64,000 nucleotides of DNA from Palsa-504 sp963789225 (GTDB lineage: Bacteria; Actinomycetota; Actinomycetes; Streptosporangiales; Streptosporangiaceae), in NCBI GenBank assembly GCA_963789225.1, contig CAWBKD010000021.1:105901-169900 (forward strand), written 5' to 3'. The number at the start of each line of letters is the position of its first letter. The stretch's first letter is position 1. Below the pieces are notes generated by a model that saw only the letters and a list, made by a program, of their open reading frames with translations, searched no databases and had not been told where the DNA came from. Below are positions 58,631 to 64,000 of the stretch, in pieces. The position numbers and the translations under genes were made by a program.

Positions 58631-59092
58631 ATGGCTCCGGCCGGGGTGCTCGCGCTGTCGTTGGCGGACCGCCAGGCCCTGGTGCCGATGGCCGCCGGTT
58701 ACCTGATCCTCATGTCGGCGCTCGGCTTTGGCCTGCGTCGCCTATACCGGCCACGGAGGACTCCGGCCGGGGCAGAAACGTGGCCGGATGGGAGGCGGAC
58801 CACGCCGCCCGGCCCGGGGCAGCGCACCGGCTTGGCCGCGCTGGTCAGGCGCGTGGCCGGTACCGTCGTGCCCGGCTACCTGCTGCTGCTGGCGGCCGTG
58901 GTCGCCTATTACTTCGGGGTCGCCCGGGTCGGGCCCGGTTTCCTGGAGGGCGAGGTCACCGGCACGGCCCTGCTGCTGGGACTGGCGACACCGGTATTCG
59001 CCGCCCTGTCCTGGCTGACCCAACGCCGGCGGCGCAGCAGAGCCCGCGTCGCCCGCAGAGGCCGGACAGGTGCCCCAGAGCGCTCCGGTTAG
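58631..59092 (+). CDS. Membrane protein, DUF6256-like
   Basis: 153 residues with three helices (MAAGYLILMSALGFGLRRLY, VPGYLLLLAAVVAYYFGVAR, TALLLGLATPVFAALSWL) and a basic tail (RRRRSRARVARRGRTG). It pairs with the preceding small membrane protein, an arrangement seen in other actinomycetes. Function unknown. Confidence 0.6.
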   Translation: MAPAGVLALSLADRQALVPMAAGYLILMSALGFGLRRLYRPRRTPAGAETWPDGRRTTPPGPGQRTGLAALVRRVAGTVVPGYLLLLAAVVAYYFGVARVGPGFLEGEVTGTALLLGLATPVFAALSWLTQRRRRSRARVARRGRTGAPERSG

Positions 59093-59498
59093 ATTCAGGC
59101 AACGAAGAAGGTTCTGGAGCTCCTGGGGGCCGCGCAGCTGCGAGCCCGTGGCCCGCGACTACCGCCCGCCGCGGCGTCAGGCCCTGGCAGGTCTGGTGTC
59201 TGCGGCGTACTGTTGGGGGTGCAAATCTGAGGAATGCGCCGTTGGGTCTAGACCCCGCCCCGGCTACTATGCCAGAGGGCGGCGGTTATGCCGGGTGTGG
59301 GACTGGAGACCAGCGCGCGTGATGGTCATGTTGTGGTCGCTGTAGCGGGCAACGGCAGCCGCAGGCTGTACGCTGTGCCGGGGCCTGCGGCGTGCACCGG
59401 ACCCCCGGGGAGGGCAGCGCCGTTGGGTCCTGGTACCGGGTGATCGCGGCCGGGGCGGCGGCGGCCCTGGCGGGTTCTCCGCGCGCCCGGATACGCAG
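59093..59498. other. Gap before GAF-ANTAR gene
   Basis: 406 bases with no supported gene or long dyad. The GAF-ANTAR start lies just downstream. Confidence 0.4.
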
Positions 59499-60245
59499 AT
59501 GACTGACCGCCGGACCGTGGTCGTGTGGGGTCAGCTGGCCGCGCATGCGGCCGGGCATGGCCGGCGGGTGTCGGTTGCCGATGTGTGCGCGGTCGCGGTC
59601 AGGTCAGCTCAGCTGAGCGGGGCGTGGCTGGCGGCCGCGCGCAACGGCGAGCCGGATTTCGTGATGTGCGTGACGGATCTGGTCAGCGAGCAGCTGCCCG
59701 AACTTCAGCTGACCCTGGGAGAGGGGCCGTGCCATGACGTACTGGCGTCGGCCGCGCCGGTCCTGGCCGGCGACCTGGGCGATGCGGAGTACAGCCGCCG
59801 GTGGCCCGCGTTCACCCCGGCCGCATGCCAGCTCGGCGCCGGGGCGGTTTTCGCGTTCCCGCTGATCGTCGGGGCGATCCGCGCCGGGGTGCTCGGCCTG
59901 TACCGCGGCTCGGCTGGCCCGCTGTCGGACAGGCAGCTCGGTGACCTGCTCATCCTGGCTGATGTGGCGACCGTGATGCTGCTCGGCGGCGCGGACGGTC
60001 ACGGGGAGGACGAGGACGGGGCTGGGCTGGACGGGCAGGCGCCGGACCTGGCGCTGCACCGCGCCGAGATCGATCAGGCCACGGGCATGCTGACGGTCCA
60101 GCTCGGCGTCTCGCCGGCGGAGGCGTTCGTCCGGCTGCGGGCTTACGCTTACTCCCAGGACCGGCGCCTGGCGGAGGTGGCCGGCAACATCGTCGCCCGG
60201 CGCCTGCGGCTGCGCCGGGACCCGGGTCAGGATGGCGGCCCATGA
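59499..60245 (+). CDS. GAF-ANTAR RNA-binding antiterminator
   Basis: 248 residues. GAF domain at about 25-165 (LGEGPCHDVLASAAPVLAGD, GAGAVFAFPLIVGAIRAGVL). ANTAR domain at about 185-240: HRAEIDQATGMLTVQLGVSP then RLRAYAYSQDRRLAEVAGNI, which binds paired hairpins in RNA and prevents termination. It could act on messages such as the T-run leaders in this window; that is only inference. The downstream gene is a paralogue, broken. Confidence 0.82.
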   Translation: MTDRRTVVVWGQLAAHAAGHGRRVSVADVCAVAVRSAQLSGAWLAAARNGEPDFVMCVTDLVSEQLPELQLTLGEGPCHDVLASAAPVLAGDLGDAEYSRRWPAFTPAACQLGAGAVFAFPLIVGAIRAGVLGLYRGSAGPLSDRQLGDLLILADVATVMLLGGADGHGEDEDGAGLDGQAPDLALHRAEIDQATGMLTVQLGVSPAEAFVRLRAYAYSQDRRLAEVAGNIVARRLRLRRDPGQDGGP

Positions 60246-60321
60246 CATATCCGACCGCGCCAGCCGTACCTTGCGGCGGCGCCGCCGCGAGCTTTCCTGC
60301 CACAGGCGAAAGGTGATTCAG

Positions 60322-61057
60322 ATGGACACCGAGCTGCTATCGGATACCTTCGTGGACCTGGCCGACACGATGGTCGCCGACTTCGACGTCATCGACTTCC
60401 TGCACATGCTCACCGACCGCAGCGTCCGGCTGCTGGCCGCGTCCGCGGCCGGGGTCATGCTGGCCGACCCCCGCGGTGAGCTGCGCGTCGCGGCGGCCTC
60501 CAGCGAGGAAGCCGGGCTGCTGGAGCTGTTCCAGCTGCAGAACGACCAGGGGCCCTGCCTGGAATGCTTCCGTACCGGCCAGCCCGTCACCGCCGCCGAC
60601 CTCGCCGGCCCGGCCCCGCGATGGCCCCGGTTCGCCGCGCGCCGCCACCCAGTCCGGGTTCCGGGCCGTGCACGCGCTGCCGATGCGGCTGCGGGACCAG
60701 GTCATCGGCGCGCTGAACCTGTTCGCCGCCGGGCCAGGCCCGTTCGACCCGGCGGACCTGCGCATCGGCCAGGCGCTGGCCGACGTGGCGACCATCGGCC
60801 TGCTCCAGCAGCGGAACGTGCGCCGCCGCGAAACCGTCGCCGAGCAGCTCCAGGCCGCGCTGAACAGCCGGGTCATCATCGAGCAGGCCAAAGGCAAGCT
60901 CGCCGAGCGGCTCAGCATCGACATGGACCGCGCCTTCACCATGCTCCGCGATCACGCCCGCAACAGCAACCAGCACCTCACCGACATCGCCCGCGACTTC
61001 GTCGAAGGCGCCACCGCAGAATTCCCCCCGCCCCCGCGCCGCCAGCCGCCCCGCTAG
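60322..61057 (+). pseudogene. Second GAF-ANTAR regulator, frameshifted
   Basis: The first frame (ATG at 60322) has DTFVDLADTMVADFDVIDFL and DQGPCLECFRTGQPVTAADL. After RWPRFAA the frame is lost; the second gives TQSGFRAVHALPMRLRDQVI and the ANTAR domain SRVIIEQAKGKLAERLSIDM, DRAFTMLRDHARNSNQHL. An extra C near 60640 explains the break. The gene would otherwise be a full 240-residue regulator. Confidence 0.72.
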
Positions 61058-61176
61058 CAGCCACCCGCCCAGCTGACCGCCGGGCGGCAGCCCCCCAGCC
61101 CGGCCCACGACCAGCCCAGGTCCCGCCCATCCCCGATCACATACCAACCGAAAAACCCAACCAGCGGAGGTTCCAG

Positions 61177-61641
61177 ATGGCCGAGCTCCCACCGCCCCCA
61201 GAGGGAATCGTGCTGACCCACTTCATCGTCTCGGACGACGTCGAGCGCTCCCGGCGCTTCTACACCGAAGTACTCGGCGGCAGGGTGGCCTTCCCCGGAG
61301 ACCCGGTCAATGTCGCGCTAGCCAACAGCTGGATCGTCATCAATGTCGGCGGAGGCCCGACCGACGACAAGCCGGCGGTCATCCTGGAGACGCCACGCGA
61401 TCCCAACCGGGTCAGCAGCTTCCTCAATATCCGGGTCAAAGACATCGAGGCCGTGTACGCCGAATGGAGCGCCCGGGGTGCTCAATTCCTGACGCCGCCG
61501 AAACAGCACCAGTACGAGAAGCGCTGCTACATCCGCGATCCCGACGGTCATCTGATCGAAGTGGGGCAAACCACAGACCCACAGGGAGACTGGTCACCCG
61601 CTCACTGGCCGTCGAGTACGCCCGCCGGGGAGTCCGAGTGA
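61177..61641 (+). CDS. VOC-family (glyoxalase-like) protein with altered end
   Basis: 154 residues. LTHFIVSDDVERSRRFYTEV and CYIRDPDGHLIEVGQTT bracket one VOC domain with His and Glu metal ligands. The natural end is near GQTTD; the final 25 residues come from sequence whose other frame encodes part of an SDR enzyme. gcggagg lies before the ATG. A dioxygenase, lyase or resistance role cannot be told apart. Confidence 0.75.
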   Translation: MAELPPPPEGIVLTHFIVSDDVERSRRFYTEVLGGRVAFPGDPVNVALANSWIVINVGGGPTDDKPAVILETPRDPNRVSSFLNIRVKDIEAVYAEWSARGAQFLTPPKQHQYEKRCYIRDPDGHLIEVGQTTDPQGDWSPAHWPSSTPAGESE

Positions 61642-61650
61642 ATGCCGCGA
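61591..61650 (+). pseudogene. Short-chain dehydrogenase fragment
   Basis: In the third frame the bases read RLVTRSLAVEYARRGVRVNA, the helix and strand after the SDR active site (relatives read LTRSLAVEYARRGVRVNAV). Only about 20 codons remain, joined to the end of the VOC gene. It is a deletion scar. Confidence 0.6.
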
Positions 61651-61732
61651 CCACCGTAAATCCCTCACATCGACGGTAGGCCCGACCCGAAGCTGGCCAG
61701 TGCGCACCTGGGCACCGGAGAAAGGAGTCACC

Positions 61733-61915
61733 ATGACCGATGCGAATTCGGCTCGCGGGAAGAAGCACCACCGTCCGTTCGGCAGAAAGATCTCTATTTT
61801 CCGAACGACGGTGGTTTCTCGCGCCTTCACCTGGCGCCCTGGGTCTCCTCACCGGCGTGGACGCGACCGCGACCTGAGACCTGTCAGAGCTTGGTCAGCT
61901 TGGCGAAAGGCGTAA
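61733..61915 (+). CDS. Small basic protein of unknown function
   Basis: 60 residues with a good aaggagtcacc ribosome site before the ATG. TDANSARGKKHHRPFGRKIS is basic. It overlaps the 3' end of the Tudor-like gene on the other strand. Not recognised; could be a remnant start of a deleted gene. Confidence 0.3.
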   Translation: MTDANSARGKKHHRPFGRKISIFRTTVVSRAFTWRPGSPHRRGRDRDLRPVRAWSAWRKA

Positions 61916-62111
61916 GGATCCGCACCTTACGTGAACCGAAGTCGACGATCACCGCATCGTCATCCTCGACCAGGACGACCCAGCCGAGGCCGTACTTATC
62001 GTGGGTCACGCGATCGCGAACGGCGAACTGCTCCACGGGCGGGTCCGCGGGCGGGGCATTGAAGGGACTTCCGGGCAGGAAGCGCCGGGACGTGGCGCGG
62101 GCAGGCTTCAT
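61884..62111 (-). CDS. Tudor-like domain protein, paralogue 2
   Basis: 75 residues, the same length as paralogue 1, and about two thirds identical: KPARATSRRFLPGSPFNAPP, EQFAVRDRVTHDKYGLGWVV and VDFGSRKVRILTPFAKLTKL. Conservation of both N-terminal KPARA and the barrel supports a real gene and its start. The relation to RNA polymerase binding is inferred from UvrD-type domains. Confidence 0.65.
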   Translation of the reverse strand: MKPARATSRRFLPGSPFNAPPADPPVEQFAVRDRVTHDKYGLGWVVLVEDDDAVIVDFGSRKVRILTPFAKLTKL

Positions 62112-62437
62112 CAATACCAGTATGCGCCCCCACGGGCACGGTGACCCCATGCCCGGCGGCCCAGATGCGGCACCTGCCGCGCCGGCGGCCTGCCGCACCG
62201 GCACGAGAGGCAACGGGCGGTGGAGTCTGGCCTTGTCCGGGCTCTTGCCACGGCTCGTTCGGCTGAATGGAACCACGGTGCGGCCGGAACGTTATGCGCG
62301 ACGCGGCCAGCCTGCCGGCCTCCGATTTCTCGGCTATCGTGGTCATGCGTTCCTGCGCGAGGCCGTGGCGGACGCTCAGCCATTGCTCGGGACGCCGGCG
62401 GGCATGCGAGGCCGCTCTAGCCAGCCTCCGGATCGTC
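62112..62437. other. Gap with inverted motif copy E
   Basis: GCCGAACGAGCCGTGG occurs on the minus strand at 62248-62263. No gene is supported. Confidence 0.45.
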
Positions 62438-63465
62438 ATGAAGTTCTCGCCGGGCCCGGTACCACCGTTCCGTCACCTTCAGCGGCTGACCGATACCGTC
62501 GGCCCGGTCGCACGGACCGACGGGATCGTGCCCCGCCGCGGGGACGGCTACCGCGTGGATGACGTTGCCTGCGGCCTCGTGGTGGTGTGCCGGGAGCCGT
62601 CGCCCTCGGCCGAGCTCATCACGCTGGGCCGCCGCTACCTTTACTTCCTCACGCAGGCTCAGGCGGCAGACGGAACGTTCCGTAGCCGCCTCGGCGACGA
62701 CCGCCGGTGGCGCGGCCCACCCGGAGCGCGGGATGCCTGGGGCCGGTCCCTGTGGGCCCTGGGCACCGCCGCCGCGCGGGGCCCCACCACGGGGATCCGC
62801 GAGGAGGCCCGGGCCCGGTTCGACGCGAGCGCAGCAGTGGGTTCTCCGTACCCGCATTCCATGGCGTTCGCGGCGCTCGGCGCCGCCGAGATCCTCGAGC
62901 GATGGCCCGGTGATCCCGGCGCGCTGGCGCTGCTCGCCGTCGCCGGCACCGTCATCGGCGAGCCGGCCGCCGATGACGCGTGGCCGTGGCCGGCCCCCGG
63001 CTGAGCTACGCGAACGCGGCGATCGCCGAGGCCGTCATCGCGGCCGGCGAGAAACTCGGCCGCGATCACCTGCTGCGGGACGGCCTGCGCATGCTCGGCT
63101 GGCTGCTGTCCGGCGAGACCCGCAACGGCCACCTGTCCGTAGTTCCCGCCGGGGGATGGGGTCGCGGCGAGAACCGGCCCGCCTTCGACCAGTACCCCAT
63201 CGAGGTGGCGGCGCTCGCGGACGCCTGCGCGCGGGCGGCGGCGGTCACCGGCGACACCACCTGGCTGACCGGCGTGGAAATGAGCGTGGCGTGGCTGCTC
63301 GGCGATAACGACGCCCGGATCCCGATGCTCGATGAGCGAACAGGCGGGTGCAGCGATGCCCTCAGCCGCACCAGCCGCAGCCGCAACCAGGGCGCAGAGT
63401 CGACGCTGGCAATGATCTCCGTGCTACAGCAGGGCCGCCGCCTGGACGCTGCACTCGCTCGGTGA
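62438..63465 (+). pseudogene. Alpha/alpha-toroid glycosidase-like protein, frameshifted
   Basis: Frame one has YRVDDVACGLVVVCREPSPS, GRRYLYFLTQAQAADGTFRS, DAWGRSLWALGTAAARGPTT and YPHSMAFAALGAAEIL. Frame two continues LSYANAAIAEAVIAAGEKLG, GHLSVVPAGGWGRGENRPAF, DQYPIEVAALADACARAAAV and GAESTLAMISVLQ. Relatives are about 350-residue toroids encoded beside glycosyltransferases. The shift is in the C-run near 62995; one base restores the frame. Catalytic residues are not assigned. Confidence 0.65.
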
Positions 63466-63495
63466 CCAACCCCGGATCCGGGACTGCGGTACATT

Positions 63496-63645
63496 GTGAA
63501 AGACGCGTACAGCAGGGATCCTTTGACCATCCTGCTCCACGGGAAGCCGGGCAGTGACCCGGCGTCGCACGACGACCGCCGGCTTCCCGACACCTTCGAC
63601 TCACTCGGCGTCCCGGTCGGCCACCGCGGGCGCCGCAGGTACTGA
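63496..63645 (+). CDS. Short hypothetical protein
   Basis: 49 residues from a GTG (KDAYSRDPLTILLHGKPGSD). It ends 2 bases before the next start, suggesting coupling, but there is no clear ribosome site. Could be non-coding. Confidence 0.25.
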   Translation: MKDAYSRDPLTILLHGKPGSDPASHDDRRLPDTFDSLGVPVGHRGRRRY

Positions 63646-63647
63646 CC

Positions 63648-63869
63648 ATGACAGAGATCGTGCTTCGGGTGCGCCTCCTCGGCGGCGACCACCTGGACGT
63701 CGTTTACGACGGGGCGGGCGCCGCAGAGGACGACATCGTGGAGCACATCATCTCGACCCTGGCTCAGGACGGCGGGGCACTGCGCTGCAAGCACGGCAAC
63801 CGGCTCATCGTGCTCTATGGCAGGGGTGTCACCACGGTCGAGGTGGCCCCGCGCGGCGCGGTCCTGTAA
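63648..63869 (+). CDS. Small conserved-looking protein of unknown function
   Basis: 73 residues. TEIVLRVRLLGGDHLDVVYD and AEDDIVEHIISTLAQDGGAL suggest an alternating strand-helix fold; a single Cys follows in RCKHGNRLIVLYGRG. Not recognised. No gene is supported after its stop to the end of the window. Confidence 0.5.
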   Translation: MTEIVLRVRLLGGDHLDVVYDGAGAAEDDIVEHIISTLAQDGGALRCKHGNRLIVLYGRGVTTVEVAPRGAVL

Positions 63870-64000
63870 CGGGCGACGCGGTTCCACGGCGGCTGGTCAC
63901 GGCGAGTCGGCGAGCAAGTTCGACCTCGTAGCCGTCGGAATTAGCGAGGTACGCGGGTGAAGCCGCCGAGCAGGCCAAAAGCCGCTGATGCGGGTTTGCG

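Overview
The window comes from a high-GC actinobacterium. The evidence is GC-rich codon use, frequent GTG and TTG starts, GTGA/ATGA stop-start overlaps, and families typical of actinomycetes: DUF222/13E12 HNH proteins, DUF1707, GAF-ANTAR, NarL-type two-component pairs and SpoIIE-type phosphatases. A genus cannot be fixed from the sequence alone, but a soil actinomycete near Streptosporangiales or its relatives is plausible. No rRNA, tRNA or CRISPR array was seen.

1-17.3 kb is orderly metabolic sequence. It holds the end of a pseudouridine catabolic pair (psuG-psuK), two tandem secreted GH5 glycosidases that duplicate gene and promoter together, and a complete PTS-driven dihydroxyacetone kinase locus: aquaglyceroporin, DhaK, DhaL, a dedicated Enzyme I, an IclR regulator, DhaM and HPr. 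A truncated lipase-like hydrolase follows, then a two-component system divergent from an ABC exporter operon with two permeases and a polytopic membrane protein.

17.3-29.5 kb is mosaic. A DUF222/HNH (13E12-type) gene is split. Its 5' part ends near 19377 and its missing C-terminus resumes near 23741. The 4.36 kb between them carries a BrnT-like/RHH pair, a prolyl oligopeptidase and an HExxH protein. After that come DUF1707 proteins (one frameshifted), a zinc-ribbon protein, an MFS transporter, and a GntR/ABC operon in which a deletion fused ATPase and permease remains. Last are a P-loop kinase running in frame into a molbindin domain and the scar of an alpha/beta hydrolase.

29.5-64 kb reads as a stress and membrane-remodelling island built by repeated segmental duplication and decay. 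Recurring parts are GlsB/YeaQ-type proteins (three plus an N-terminal remnant), a roughly 180-residue membrane protein (three), flippase-like LPG-synthase TM proteins (three), fatty acid desaturases (one intact, one frameshifted, one C-terminal remnant), small winged-helix regulators (three), Tudor-like 75-residue proteins (two) and tiny membrane proteins (two). Interspersed are Hsp20 with a TetR regulator sharing its operator, a cupin, a UBP-type zinc finger, LysR, a GAF-SpoIIE phosphatase, VapBC, quinone oxidoreductase, hemolysin III, two GAF-ANTAR RNA-binding regulators, a VOC protein and a toroid-like protein.

Most notable are a conserved 5' leader before two glsB copies (a -10 box, then a long hairpin with a T8/T9 run and a second hairpin with changed loops), a captured GlsB start region that translationally leads a desaturase-flippase operon, the split HNH gene, and an 18-bp motif scattered through intergenic gaps. 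Many single-base indels in C/G runs occur after 24 kb. They could be true decay or assembly error.
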